Source of the DNA: UBA1309 sp047605645
Lineage (GTDB): Bacteria; Bacteroidota; Bacteroidia; Bacteroidales; Dysgonomonadaceae
NCBI GenBank assembly: GCA_047605645.1
Contig: JASGFJ010000004.1
Location: 106,192-170,191 of the forward strand
DNA: 64,000 bases
Direction of reading: 5' to 3'
Shown: piece by piece, positions 31,503-41,255 of the stretch
How positions within the stretch are numbered: position 1 is the first letter of the stretch
Layout of the letters: each line of letters opens with the position of its first letter
Translations under genes and position numbers: made by a program
Notes under the pieces: model-generated
What the model was told of the DNA's origin: nothing
The model's database searches: none
What the model saw: only the letters and a program-made list of their open reading frames with translations

Positions 31503-34058
31503 ATGAAATATTTATCTTACTTATACTCCGTTGTATTCTTCTTGTGTTTTACGGTAGAAATACAAGCTCAAAACAGAACACTGACTCTCTCAATGGCAAA
31601 TGCGCCTGTTAAGGATGTACTTACCGAGATTCAGAAAAAAAGTGGTTATCGCATCTTGTTTAACGATGAAGTAATTCCTGATAACCTGCGTGTCAGTATA
31701 GATGCAAAAAAAGAAACTGTTGAAAAAATTTTTGAACAAATGTTTGCTTCGACAACACTAACTTATATTGTTCATCCGGGAAATCTAGTGGTTGTTACCG
31801 ATAAGAAATATGTGAATAACAATAGTGACTTTTTCGGAACAGTTGTTGATGATAAGAAAATCCCGGTATCTTTCGCAAATGTTCTGCTTTTTAAAGGCAA
31901 GAGTGAACGTCCGCTTTACAACACGGTGACTGACCTCAATGGCAATTTTCAAATGTTACGGGTGGCTCGTGGCGATTATCGCTTGCTGATATCTTTCCTC
32001 GGATACGAATCCGTTGATAAACCAATTACGATCAGTGACGATTACAGAGAAAACTATGTTCTGGCTTCTAAAACGGTGATGCTCAAAACTGTTGAGGTGA
32101 AAGGGGAGACGGTACACTCAGCTCCCAATAAACTCATTTATAGCATTCTCCCTCAAGATTTGGCAGGGGCTAAATCGGCTCTGGATCTGCTGAAAAAGAT
32201 TTCTTCTATATATATTGATCCGGTCAACGAAAAAATCAAATCCGGTGATGGTGGTCAAGTAAAGCTATTACTCAACGGAACCAATGCTACGGAGATCGAT
32301 CTCAAATCACTCCGCCCCAATGATATTCTTCGTCTGGAATATTACGATATTCCTCCCGCCCGTTATGCCGATTATAAGACTGTTATCAATGTCATTACAA
32401 AGAAAAGAGAAGATGGAGTCGCTGCAGGTATTGATTTAAACCATGCTTTCACGACCGGATTCTGGAATGATCAGGTTTATTTTAAATACAATCATGGGAA
32501 ACATCAGTTCTCTTTCGATTTTGCACAATATCATCGCAACTATTCAGATAGAGAATATGCTCAACAATATAAATATGAATTCAAAAATCTGAATTATAAA
32601 CGAATGGAGAATGTCAAAGACAAGTTTGGCTATGATGATGATTATATCAATCTGACTTATTCAAACCAGGAAATGGATAAATATGCTTTTCAGGTCAGAT
32701 TTTCTCCGAACTATATGAATTACCATGCGGATGGAACAAAAGCTATAAAATCCTTTGTGGATGATAGCCTCACACAACGTAACGGGACCACTTGGACCCG
32801 GAGAAATGAGTTTACTCCGGTGTTGGATATTTATTACTGGAAACAGCTTCCCGGTAAGCAGGAATTGGCATTCAATATTGTAGGAACGGCTTTCAAAACC
32901 TCCAATAAATATCTCAATGAGGAGTTTCAAACAGATGGAACAACAGCTTTGAATGATGATATGAATCAACAAAACCGTAAATACTCTGTTATCGGAGAAG
33001 TGAGCTACTCGCGCCCGCTGGGTAGCGGCTCACTAAACATGGGCTATAATATTACAGCAAACACCATGAATACAAAAGTGTTGAACAGCTTTGATAATGC
33101 AGATTATAACACCTCTTATCTTCAGAATTATACATACGGCGAATTCACTGTTCAAAAGCGTAAGTGGATGTATCTGGCAAGTATGGGTATTGCAAACCGT
33201 CATCAGACCACATACGACCAGAAACGGAATGACTGGATATGGAAACCCCGGACGATGATTGGTTACTCTTTCACTCCCTCACACAGCCTGAAATTTATTT
33301 TCGAACGAGACAACGAGGAACCCTCTTTGGCTAATCTGAGTAACAATCGTGTGTATGTTACAGATCATATTATTCGTCAAGGAAACCCTTCATTGAGAAT
33401 CAGTACAATCAATGATTTGTATATACGCTATAATTACAGTTCGAAATATTTAAATATATCTCTAACTCCTATTTTGGAGTATGTTCAAAATCCCATTAGC
33501 AGCTATTTTACGGAGCAGGGAGATTATATTGTACAAATGTCAGAAAATGGACAAAGTTCGACTCTTTATGGCTTGATATATTCCCTTTCATTCAAACCAT
33601 TCGGTACCAATTTGTTGACTATTCAGCCACAAGGTAGAGGATTTAGAAAGATTCTGAAAACCTCCCAAATCGGAGAGTTCCGCCACAACTATTTTCCATT
33701 CTATTACAGCATGACCCTTCAGGTCAAAAACTGGACATTGAATTATTACGGTAACATTGTTGCCAAAAACCTGTTCGGACCTTATTTGAATTCAGATGAA
33801 AATAATGCTCATTTATCTTTACAATATACTAAGAATAACTGGTCGTTAGCAACTTGTTACTGGTGGATAGGGCAACCATCCAAATACAATTCGTCGACCA
33901 TTCCGAAGAGTATTGTTCAATTTACTTCAGTAACGCGGATTTATGATAATAAAAATATGTTCACGATAGGAGTTTCTTACAATTTCAACAAAGGGAAAAA
34001 ATACAATCAGAAACAAAAGACATTGCAAAATAAAGATACCGATTCGGGAGCATTTTGA
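31503..34058 (+). CDS. TonB-dependent receptor with STN signalling domain
   Basis: An outer-membrane receptor of about 851 residues. The ATG at 31503 opens signal peptide MKYLSYLYSVVFFLCFTVEI. Next come an STN domain (about 22-95, LTLSMANAPVKDVLTEIQKK), a carboxypeptidase-regulatory-like domain (about 108-190), a plug region (LDLLKKISSIYIDPVNEKIK) and a long beta-barrel ending FTIGVSYNFNKGK plus a charged tail. No SusD follows, and the barrel is of the type common in surface-signalling receptors rather than SusC. It starts 27 bp after fecR, as expected for a FecR-controlled trans-envelope signalling pair. The ligand is unknown. Confidence 0.88.
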   Translation: MKYLSYLYSVVFFLCFTVEIQAQNRTLTLSMANAPVKDVLTEIQKKSGYRILFNDEVIPDNLRVSIDAKKETVEKIFEQMFASTTLTYIVHPGNLVVVTDKKYVNNNSDFFGTVVDDKKIPVSFANVLLFKGKSERPLYNTVTDLNGNFQMLRVARGDYRLLISFLGYESVDKPITISDDYRENYVLASKTVMLKTVEVKGETVHSAPNKLIYSILPQDLAGAKSALDLLKKISSIYIDPVNEKIKSGDGGQVKLLLNGTNATEIDLKSLRPNDILRLEYYDIPPARYADYKTVINVITKKREDGVAAGIDLNHAFTTGFWNDQVYFKYNHGKHQFSFDFAQYHRNYSDREYAQQYKYEFKNLNYKRMENVKDKFGYDDDYINLTYSNQEMDKYAFQVRFSPNYMNYHADGTKAIKSFVDDSLTQRNGTTWTRRNEFTPVLDIYYWKQLPGKQELAFNIVGTAFKTSNKYLNEEFQTDGTTALNDDMNQQNRKYSVIGEVSYSRPLGSGSLNMGYNITANTMNTKVLNSFDNADYNTSYLQNYTYGEFTVQKRKWMYLASMGIANRHQTTYDQKRNDWIWKPRTMIGYSFTPSHSLKFIFERDNEEPSLANLSNNRVYVTDHIIRQGNPSLRISTINDLYIRYNYSSKYLNISLTPILEYVQNPISSYFTEQGDYIVQMSENGQSSTLYGLIYSLSFKPFGTNLLTIQPQGRGFRKILKTSQIGEFRHNYFPFYYSMTLQVKNWTLNYYGNIVAKNLFGPYLNSDENNAHLSLQYTKNNWSLATCYWWIGQPSKYNSSTIPKSIVQFTSVTRIYDNKNMFTIGVSYNFNKGKKYNQKQKTLQNKDTDSGAF

Positions 34059-34077
34059 CAAAAGAATATGGAGCAGG

Positions 34078-34114
34078 AAGAGCCGGAGGATTTTAATTCT
34101 TCCGGCTCTTTTGG
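34078..34114 (+). terminator. Intrinsic terminator after the fecR-receptor operon
   Basis: A perfect 10-bp stem AAGAGCCGGA (34078-34087) with TCCGGCTCTT (34101-34110), extendable inward, followed by TTTT. It lies 20 bp after the receptor stop codon. Confidence 0.85.
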
Positions 34115-34859
34115 AGAGGTGTATTGCATCCTGAATAACTGTGAAATATATTCCGAGAGTTATTAATTGCTGAATGCCAACTAAAGCAAGGAATTTTGTT
34201 ATGAGCTGGAATGTGATAGAAACCGACAGTAAAATGTTGAACAGAAATACAAATAGGTTATAAAACTCGGAACAATTTCGTAGAGAATACAAAATACGGA
34301 AGCTGTCCGCTTGAGACAACCTGGATGATGCAAGATATATAAGATCATAGTTTCATTATCCTATCACCGGATAGTACACTGATCAGAGAATGTCACGAGC
34401 TATAACTTATTCAGAGTAGTTGGTAGATCTCTTGATGTTGCCTGACAAATGGATTTGAGAAGGATAGAATTGTGCTAAGAAAGAGTTCCGGATTGTTATT
34501 TTGCGAATGAATTGCAAATAAATCCTTTAAAGAGGTTTCTTCCAATAAAAAGAAAATGCATACCGGGTGATATCTAATAACGTTGATATCTAGTGGATAA
34601 TAGAAAGCAATATTTCTCACACAAAAATATATTTGGCTATGCAACTATTTTGAAAACAGGATATAAAGTAGGGGTGGGAAAATTCAGTAGGAGAAAAACA
34701 TCTTTGTTTTTCTCCTACTGATTATGAATGCCGCTTTTTGAAGCGGAAATGTTAGAATATCTATCGAGAATCAGCTGAAAATAAAAACGACTCCATCGCT
34801 AATCCTATAAAACCGGGAGGTTTGTTGCGAATTGGCGGAGAGTTTGAAATCACAATCGA
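34115..34859. other. Intergenic stretch between convergent operons
   Basis: No supported gene. Two hairpins sit near the PTS gene end: 34685-34720 (16-bp perfect stem) and CCGCTT/AAGCGG at 34731-34746. The middle part (34115-34680) shows nothing recognisable. Confidence 0.5.
34685..34720 (-). terminator. Large hairpin, probable terminator of the PTS permease gene
   Basis: CAGTAGGAGAAAAACA (34685-34700) pairs perfectly with TGTTTTTCTCCTACTG (34705-34720) around a TCTT loop. On the minus strand, the direction of the PTS gene ending at 34860, it is followed by AATTTTCCC. The T-rich side of the stem makes a terminator likely. Confidence 0.6.
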
Positions 34860-36281
34860 TTATTTTTTATTTTCCAACTCTCCGGTATGTTTTGCTGTGG
34901 CTTCATGGAGTTTTCCTTCTTTCACAATCTTCATTCTGTTCCAGACCATCAATGCTAGTGTAAACAGCACCAATATTGCCGGGCCAATATATTTTATTGT
35001 GACCGATAAATGATACAATACCCAGGAGAACGGGCTGGACGCAAAGTCGATGGCTGCTGCATCCGAGAATCCGTCCGGAATTTTCACGGCTGCATCTCCT
35101 GTTTTTGCATAAACGTCTACTGCTGCTTTCGAAAAGGCAGGAGCTAAATTCGTGGTGATGTACAATCCGGCAATTAATATAATTAATCCTATAATAAACG
35201 TTTTAAATACATTTCCTTTCGTAATAGGCAAAATCAAAGGGAAAAGATAAAACATGCCGGCAAGAGACGCTAAAGGCAAAAATTGGTTGGATGGAAGAAT
35301 AACTGCCAGAACCAATACAATCGGAATCAATAGCAAAGAAACGACAAGTGTGGTTGGATCGCCAAGAACCAAAGCCGGAGTCATCCCGATGTAGAGACCC
35401 GAACTTTTTTTGAATTTACGGTCAATCAGTTGCTTTGTCGCTTCGGAAATAGGTTTTAATCCTTCAATAAACAAGCTGGTTATACGCGGAATCAGCTCCA
35501 TTACAGCTCCCATTTTGACTCCCAGCATCATTACTTGTTGAAAATTGTAATGAGCAAAGATGCCAATTCCACAGCCGACGATCACTCCCAGGAATAAAGG
35601 TTCTCCCAAAAGACCGAATTTCTTCTTCATTCCCTCTGCATCAATATTTATTTTATTTATTCCCGGAATCAGATCAAGTCCCTTGTTTAAAATCAAGGCT
35701 ATGGGGGCAAAGCCGCCACAAAAAGGTTGGGGAATAGAGATACCATCCATATCCTTATAGTATGATTGAAATCGGGGAGCTATCCAATCGGCAATAATCA
35801 GGGTAATAATATAACAGATAATGGCAGTAAAGAATCCCCATAAGATGCTTTGAGTTGCAAAATAAGTCAAGGCGCCGACAAAAGCAAAGTGCCAGTAATT
35901 CCATAAGTCAATGTTCACTGTTTTTGTCGTTTTGGTTAGCAACATTATCAGGTTAACCCCAAGACAAACCGGAATAATAAAGGCTCCAATAGATGTATTG
36001 TATGCAATACTGGCAGCTGCCGGCCATCCCATATCGAAGACTTTCAGCTGTAAATGATAAATGGTCACCACTTGATTAAGAGCCGGGCCTAATGAATCTG
36101 TTAAAAGCTTGGTAATTATTGATAACCCGACAAACCCGACACCAACCAGCAGTCCGCTTTTTATAGCTTTGGTCGGTTTAATGCCAATACAAATACCTAA
36201 AAGGGTAAAAATAATAGGCATCATGACTGGTGCGCCTAACCCTACAACATAACTAAAAATGTCTTCTAAGATTTTTTCCAT
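34860..36281 (-). CDS. PTS galactitol-type EIIC permease, orphan
   Basis: A 473-residue integral membrane protein with about 11-12 hydrophobic helices, matching the EIIC component of the galactitol (Gat/Sgc) PTS family: MEKILEDIFSYVVGLGAPVM, GLLVGVGFVGLSIITKL, DMGWPAAASIAYNTSIGAF, GLLGEPLFLGVIVG and MTPALVLGDPTTLVV. In a complete PTS the IIA and IIB proteins would phosphorylate the sugar during uptake. No IIA, IIB, HPr or enzyme I gene is nearby, and the PTS is uncommon in Bacteroidales. It may work as a plain transporter, or with partners elsewhere. It is a single-gene unit with a candidate terminator behind it. Confidence 0.88.
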   Translation of the reverse strand: MEKILEDIFSYVVGLGAPVMMPIIFTLLGICIGIKPTKAIKSGLLVGVGFVGLSIITKLLTDSLGPALNQVVTIYHLQLKVFDMGWPAAASIAYNTSIGAFIIPVCLGVNLIMLLTKTTKTVNIDLWNYWHFAFVGALTYFATQSILWGFFTAIICYIITLIIADWIAPRFQSYYKDMDGISIPQPFCGGFAPIALILNKGLDLIPGINKINIDAEGMKKKFGLLGEPLFLGVIVGCGIGIFAHYNFQQVMMLGVKMGAVMELIPRITSLFIEGLKPISEATKQLIDRKFKKSSGLYIGMTPALVLGDPTTLVVSLLLIPIVLVLAVILPSNQFLPLASLAGMFYLFPLILPITKGNVFKTFIIGLIILIAGLYITTNLAPAFSKAAVDVYAKTGDAAVKIPDGFSDAAAIDFASSPFSWVLYHLSVTIKYIGPAILVLFTLALMVWNRMKIVKEGKLHEATAKHTGELENKK

Positions 36282-36444
36282 AGTAAAATTTAAATGAGCT
36301 CTTTGAATAAGTGTTTATTTCAAAATATAGATTAAAAAATAGTATTATTTTAGATTATAAAATATAATCAACGAAACAAGAATTTGTTACCATGTTATTC
36401 TTTAACGGACAGAATGCAAATGTATTGCATCAGGCTGTTAAATC

Positions 36445-37137
36445 TCAAATAGCCGAGCCTAAAACGAAAACGCTTATTTTCGTATCTTTAGTTTGATGTA
36501 ACGTTTTTGCACATGCTTCGAGTGTTGAGCCTGTAGTCAGTATATCATCAACCAAAAGCACATGTTTGTGTTCCCATTTCTCCGCAACAGGTGTCATCTC
36601 AAAAATGCCGGATACATTATCCCATCGTTCCATCCTCGACTTTGTCGTTTGAGATGGATTGTTCACGATCCGTCGCAAGCTTTCGGTATCTATAGCAATA
36701 CCGGATTCCGCAGAGATACCCTTGGCCAACAGGAAAGATTGGTTGTATCCGCGGAGCTTGAGCTTTTTAGGATGCAAAGGTACTGGAAGCAGGCAGTCGA
36801 TTCCCTGAAAAAAGCCGCTGTGTTCCATTTCCCGATACACCAAACGTCCAAGAAAAACACCAAGTTCGCGCTGATTGTCATATTTGAGCTGGTGTACGAG
36901 ATTTTGCAATACCCCATCTTTGGCAAAATAAGAGAAAGAAGCAATTCGTTGAAAAAGGATTCTTCCTGAAAATAATTGTTCAAGAGGATTTTCCCGTAGC
37001 GATGAATAATTTGTTCGAGGCAGCTTTATTAAGCATTCGACGCAAATATATTCTTCATCTGAAAGGAGTTTTTGACCACAGCCTTGACAAAGACGAGGAA
37101 AAAGTAATTCAATCAAATGATTCAAAACAGATTTCAT
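36445..37137 (-). CDS. comF: ComF family phosphoribosyltransferase-like protein
   Basis: A protein of about 230 residues. I chose the ATG at 37137 (MKSVLNHLIELLFPRLCQGC) because the upstream 15 codons only extend into recX. An N-terminal zinc finger (CQGC and CVEC) is followed by a type I phosphoribosyltransferase fold with LLPVPLHPKKLKLRGYNQS, the SQTTKSRMERWDNV segment and the PRPP loop VLLVDDILTTGST. ComF is linked to DNA uptake and replication-fork functions in several bacteria. The start overlaps the recX end by about 29 bp, so the two are co-transcribed. Confidence 0.88.
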   Translation of the reverse strand: MKSVLNHLIELLFPRLCQGCGQKLLSDEEYICVECLIKLPRTNYSSLRENPLEQLFSGRILFQRIASFSYFAKDGVLQNLVHQLKYDNQRELGVFLGRLVYREMEHSGFFQGIDCLLPVPLHPKKLKLRGYNQSFLLAKGISAESGIAIDTESLRRIVNNPSQTTKSRMERWDNVSGIFEMTPVAEKWEHKHVLLVDDILTTGSTLEACAKTLHQTKDTKISVFVLGSAI

Positions 37138-37609
37138 CCTCTTCCGAATTGAGTATTTTAGAAACAAGACTTTGACTCTCATCCAGGGTATATCCTTTTC
37201 CTAAAGCATACCGTAACAATTTAGTCCGCCTTTCAAAAACAGAATTAGCCTTTATCGAATGATTCTTCTTCAAAAGCAAATCAAACAGGATTTGGGGATC
37301 CTGTTTTGTTTCGATCTCTGCTAAAACACAATTGATAATTGATTCCGGAATTTTTTTCTTTCGAAGCTCAAACTCTATCTTGCGCCTCCCCCATTTCGCA
37401 AAACGTGTTTTATCCCCGGCAAAGGCTACTGCATATCTCGACTCATCAATAAATTTTTCACGAATTAGCCGCTGCATAATTCGGCTCACTTCATCTTCCC
37501 GTAATTCATAAGCTGACATTTTCTTTAAAACATCAGATTGACAGCGTTCTGCCTTCGAACAGTATGCTGCTAACTTATGAAGTGCCTGGGATTCGGATAG
37601 TTTCATCAA
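37109..37609 (-). CDS. recX: RecX family regulator of RecA
   Basis: A 166-residue helical protein of the RecX family, which modulates RecA filaments. Family three-helix repeats are seen in LHKLAAYCSKAERCQSDVLK, REKFIDESRYAVAFAGDKTR and FAKWGRRKIEFELRKKKIPE. A second in-frame Met immediately follows the first. The gene lies 11 bp after prmC on the same strand and overlaps comF at its end. Confidence 0.9.
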   Translation of the reverse strand: MMKLSESQALHKLAAYCSKAERCQSDVLKKMSAYELREDEVSRIMQRLIREKFIDESRYAVAFAGDKTRFAKWGRRKIEFELRKKKIPESIINCVLAEIETKQDPQILFDLLLKKNHSIKANSVFERRTKLLRYALGKGYTLDESQSLVSKILNSEEDEICFESFD

Positions 37610-37620
37610 AAATATAAAAA

Positions 37621-38463
37621 TTATTTATGTAGAGCTAATATCATTCTATCATTTCCGGAAAGATCCTGACGCAATGTAACATCTGTGTATCCCATTTCAT
37701 CCAGCAAAGCAACCGTTTCTTTCCCTTTTTGCGCATTGATTTCATAAAAAAGACGACCGCCCGGCTTCAGAAGAGATTGACCTGCTTTGGCGATACTCCG
37801 GTAGAAAACAAGCGGATCTGAATCATCCACAAATAATGCCAAATGAGGCTCAAAATCAAGGACATTGGTATGCATCTCTTTTTTTTCGACATTCATAATA
37901 TAAGGTGGATTACTTACAATGATATCAAAACAAGAGCGTTCCGACAAAAATGCATTCAGGATATCCAACTGTCTAAAACAAATATCCACACCTGCTTTGT
38001 CCGCATTGTTTTTAGCTACGGCCAAAGCCTTTTCGGAGATATCCCATGCCTCGATAGAAGCATCAGGGAGAAGCTTTGCCAGTGTAACGGCGATGCATCC
38101 GGAACCGGTTCCTATATCCAAAATACGGCATTTTTCAGGAAGAGGACAGCTAACAATCCATTCGACCAATTCTTCTGTTTCAGGTCTGGGGATCAATACA
38201 TCTGAATTAACTTCAAAACGCAATCCGTAGAATTCTGTATAGCCTAAAATATATTGAAGAGGTTTGCCTTGAGACAACTCCTTCAGAATATCATCCAATC
38301 TTTGTTTTTGATCTATATTTAATTGTGTATTTTTGTCTGATAGAAAGAGAGCTGCTTGTGTACCGCTCACTTCTTCAATGAGAATTCGGCTTAACGAGAA
38401 GCATTCAGCTTCCTGATATATGTTTTTAATTGAATTTTGAATGTATTCCAAGTAGTTAAGCAT
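37621..38463 (-). CDS. prmC: Peptide chain release factor N5-glutamine methyltransferase PrmC
   Basis: A 280-residue cytoplasmic SAM-dependent methyltransferase that modifies the GGQ glutamine of release factors. An N-terminal helical domain (1-85) is followed by the SAM-binding motif ILDIGTGSGCIAV and the catalytic substrate motif VSNPPYI. The PETEELVEWIV segment before the SAM loop is typical of PrmC. It is divergent from ribD with a 39-bp gap and first in the prmC-recX-comF operon. Confidence 0.96.
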   Translation of the reverse strand: MLNYLEYIQNSIKNIYQEAECFSLSRILIEEVSGTQAALFLSDKNTQLNIDQKQRLDDILKELSQGKPLQYILGYTEFYGLRFEVNSDVLIPRPETEELVEWIVSCPLPEKCRILDIGTGSGCIAVTLAKLLPDASIEAWDISEKALAVAKNNADKAGVDICFRQLDILNAFLSERSCFDIIVSNPPYIMNVEKKEMHTNVLDFEPHLALFVDDSDPLVFYRSIAKAGQSLLKPGGRLFYEINAQKGKETVALLDEMGYTDVTLRQDLSGNDRMILALHK

Positions 38464-38502
38464 AACAAAAAAGACTTATTTCAACAAAGATAAGAGAAAA
38501 AA

Positions 38503-39564
38503 ATGACAACAGACGAAAAATTCATGCAACGCTGCCTCGCTCTAGCTTTAAATGGCAAAGGACGTGTGGCCCCCAATCCAATGGTCGGAGCAGTTATTGT
38601 TCGTGACGGGCAAATTATAGGTGAGGGGTATCACCGTCAATATGGAGGTCCGCATGCCGAAGTAAATGCATTCAACAGCGTTGTTGACAAAAGTATGATC
38701 GCCGGTTCGGATATGTATGTTTCTCTGGAGCCATGTTCTCATTTTGGGAAAACACCACCCTGTGCAAATCGTATTATAGCAGAAAAAATAAAACGGGTGA
38801 TTATTGCCGTCGTTGATCCCAATCCTTTAGTGGCAGGACGTGGGGTGAGACTTTTACTTGACGCCGGAATAGAAGTTGAATTAAATATTCTTGAGCAAGA
38901 AGCGAAAGAGATTAACAAAGAATTTTTTGTTTATCAAACAGCTCAACGACCTTTCGTATACCTGAAATGGGCCCAGACAAAGAATAATTTTATTGATCAG
39001 ACTCGTCTTCCGGGCCAGCCTGCTGAACCAACGGTCATTTCGTCGGATTATCATAAGGTGATTGTGCACAAATTACGTTCCGAAACGATGGCGATCATGA
39101 TTGGTACTAATACGGCAATTAATGATAATCCTCATCTGACAACACGCTTATGGAAAGGGAAGAATCCGGTGAGAATAGTTGTCGACAGGAAAGGGCGCAT
39201 CCCGGAAAATTTCCACATTTTTAACAATGCTGTTCCTACTTTTGTATATACAGAGAAGTGCGAAACGGAGATTGTCTCCGGCAGTACTACCTACATTCCG
39301 ATTCGCTTTACCGAAACAATGCTTGAAACCATTCTTCACGATCTGCGCTTACGCAAAATCAGTTCGCTGATGGTGGAGGGAGGTGCTCAACTCCTTCAAA
39401 GCTTTATTGACAGTAATTTATGGAATGAGGCCTATATTGAAATTGCCGATAAAGAATTTACAAATGGCGTGAAAGCGCCTGTAATAGAGGGAGAAATACA
39501 AGATATCCAAAAAGATAGAGGCTCGGTGATTATACATAGGAAAAATAATAAAATGAGAAATTAA
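38503..39564 (+). CDS. ribD: Riboflavin biosynthesis deaminase/reductase RibD
   Basis: A 353-residue bifunctional enzyme for two steps of riboflavin synthesis: deamination of the pyrimidine intermediate, then NADPH-dependent side-chain reduction. The deaminase part (1-145) has RVAPNPMVGAVIV, the zinc ligands in GPHAEVNAF and SLEPCSHFGKTPPCANRI. The reductase part (about 148-353) has YLKWAQTKNNFID, IMIGTNTAINDNPHLTTR and SLMVEGGAQLLQSFI. Both domains are complete. Confidence 0.96.
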   Translation: MTTDEKFMQRCLALALNGKGRVAPNPMVGAVIVRDGQIIGEGYHRQYGGPHAEVNAFNSVVDKSMIAGSDMYVSLEPCSHFGKTPPCANRIIAEKIKRVIIAVVDPNPLVAGRGVRLLLDAGIEVELNILEQEAKEINKEFFVYQTAQRPFVYLKWAQTKNNFIDQTRLPGQPAEPTVISSDYHKVIVHKLRSETMAIMIGTNTAINDNPHLTTRLWKGKNPVRIVVDRKGRIPENFHIFNNAVPTFVYTEKCETEIVSGSTTYIPIRFTETMLETILHDLRLRKISSLMVEGGAQLLQSFIDSNLWNEAYIEIADKEFTNGVKAPVIEGEIQDIQKDRGSVIIHRKNNKMRN

Positions 39565-39710
39565 TTTTAATTATAAATGACATTGGTTGTTCACTCAAAT
39601 TTCTTTCTATTTTTGTAAACTCATTTAAATATGTTTTATTTAAGTGAGATAAAACTCCTAAAGGAGTGAATACAGGATACTTTTAGCGAAAAAAAAGCGT
39701 TAAAGTAGAA

Positions 39711-40427
39711 ATGACAATGAAAGATATGATGAAAAAAACATTTCACATTGCTGCTTTTATCCTTACTTTCGCATGTTTTCTCTTTACAGATAAAGCTATT
39801 GCTCAGGAGTATTTGTATGAAATTGGTGGATTTGCCGGTACAGCCGCTTATATGGGGGATGCCAATCAGACAAATCCTATAAAAAATCCGGGTCCGGCAG
39901 CCGGAGTTGTTTTCAGATACAACACCAATTTCCGCTGGGCCATAAAAGGAAATTTGGCATTCGGACATGTCTCCGGAGACACACAGACGAGTGGAAATGT
40001 TTTTCCGAACAACCAACAGGTTCGTTTTAGTCGGAATTTTTGTGAATTAGGAGGACAGGTTGAATTTAATTTTTTTAATTATAGCGATAAATATGCTTAT
40101 TTGGGAACCAGACGATATGCTCCTTATATTTTTACAGGATTAGGGCTGACGTATGCGATGGGAAATAATCCGAATGTAACAATGAATTTACCTTTAGGAA
40201 TAGGTCTGAAATATAAAATAAAAGAACGGTTAAACTTTGGATTTGAATTTTCAATGAGGAAACTCTTTGGAGATTCTTTTGATGTTACGAATAAAGAAGG
40301 TTTGGTGCTTGATGATCCATATAACATAAAAAGTAGTATACTTAAAAACCAGGATTGGTATACATTGTCCATGATAACATTAACATGGGATTTTGGAATA
40401 CGCATCAACCGTTCATGCCATAAATAA
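39711..40427 (+). CDS. porG: PorG-like outer-membrane protein (DUF6089), T9SS component
   Basis: A 238-residue outer-membrane beta-barrel with a signal peptide ending near AIAQEYLYEIG. Strands such as WAIKGNLAFGHVSG, YAPYIFTGLGLTYAMG and RLNFGFEFSMRKLFG fit the DUF6089 family. In Porphyromonas gingivalis the member PorG is required for type IX secretion and is encoded directly before the isoprenyl transferase and Omp85 genes. The same gene order is found here (uppS, bamA, two skp). Several proteins in this window carry T9SS tails, so a working T9SS is expected. The start could also be the internal MMKKTFHI. Function is inferred from family and gene order. Confidence 0.82.
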   Translation: MTMKDMMKKTFHIAAFILTFACFLFTDKAIAQEYLYEIGGFAGTAAYMGDANQTNPIKNPGPAAGVVFRYNTNFRWAIKGNLAFGHVSGDTQTSGNVFPNNQQVRFSRNFCELGGQVEFNFFNYSDKYAYLGTRRYAPYIFTGLGLTYAMGNNPNVTMNLPLGIGLKYKIKERLNFGFEFSMRKLFGDSFDVTNKEGLVLDDPYNIKSSILKNQDWYTLSMITLTWDFGIRINRSCHK

Positions 40428-40447
40428 AAAATATTATTGTCATAAGA

Positions 40448-41194
40448 ATGTCAATATTTGAACAAATCGATAAAGATAGAATTCCACGCCACGTTGCTGT
40501 GATAATGGATGGGAATGGAAGATGGGCAAAAGCTCACCATCAGGAACGTTCTGTGGGACATCGGGAGGGAGTTGTTTCGGTCAGAAAAGTGATTGAAGCG
40601 GCCGATAAACTCAAGATAGCTTATTTGACACTTTACACTTTTTCAACAGAAAACTGGAATCGCCCCAAAGAAGAAGTTGACACCTTGATGTCACTCATGG
40701 TATTTGCCATTGTCCAGGAAACTCCGGACATGATTCGCAACAACATCCGCCTTCTCTCCATCGGAGATTTAAGCAGACTTCCTGCTGAGACACGTGAAGC
40801 CTTTGAGAAATGCATCAAAGACACGGCTTCTTGCACCGGTTTGAAAATAGTCGTCGCTGTCAGCTACTCATCCCGGTGGGAAATTTCATCTGCCGTACAG
40901 AAAATAGCAGAAGATGTGGGCGGAAAGAAACTTTCTTTGTCAACTATAAATGAAGATACTATTCAGAGTTATCTGACAACAAAAGATATACCTGATCCCG
41001 ATCTGTTGATTCGCACGGGAGGAGAATTCAGAATCAGTAATTTCCTGCTTTGGCAATTAGCTTATGCAGAGTTTTATTTCACAGATATCTATTGGCCTGA
41101 ATTTCGCGAAGAAGAATTCTTTCAGGCAATTCTGGAATATCAAACTCGCGAACGCCGATTTGGGAAAACCAGTGAACAAATAATAAATAAATAG
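40448..41194 (+). CDS. uppS: Undecaprenyl diphosphate synthase (cis-prenyltransferase)
   Basis: A 248-residue cytoplasmic enzyme that makes the C55 lipid carrier for peptidoglycan and O-antigen. Signature parts: HVAVIMDGNGRWAKAHHQER (catalytic Asp and diphosphate site), GHREGVVSVRK, LTLYTFSTENWNRPKEEV, DLLIRTGGEFRISNFLLWQL and AYAEFYFTDIYWPEF. The usual GGExR(I/L)SNF motif is complete. It starts 21 bp after porG and 62 bp before bamA. Confidence 0.97.
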   Translation: MSIFEQIDKDRIPRHVAVIMDGNGRWAKAHHQERSVGHREGVVSVRKVIEAADKLKIAYLTLYTFSTENWNRPKEEVDTLMSLMVFAIVQETPDMIRNNIRLLSIGDLSRLPAETREAFEKCIKDTASCTGLKIVVAVSYSSRWEISSAVQKIAEDVGGKKLSLSTINEDTIQSYLTTKDIPDPDLLIRTGGEFRISNFLLWQLAYAEFYFTDIYWPEFREEEFFQAILEYQTRERRFGKTSEQIINK

Positions 41195-41255
41195 GAATTT
41201 TAAACGAGAAGAAATAGCAGATCACTTGGATTTTGCTTCAAATATAAATAACCAC

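Noticed and set aside
34411..34644. 77-codon minus-strand frame between operons
   Set aside because: No signal, motif or neighbour support; AT-rich chance frame.
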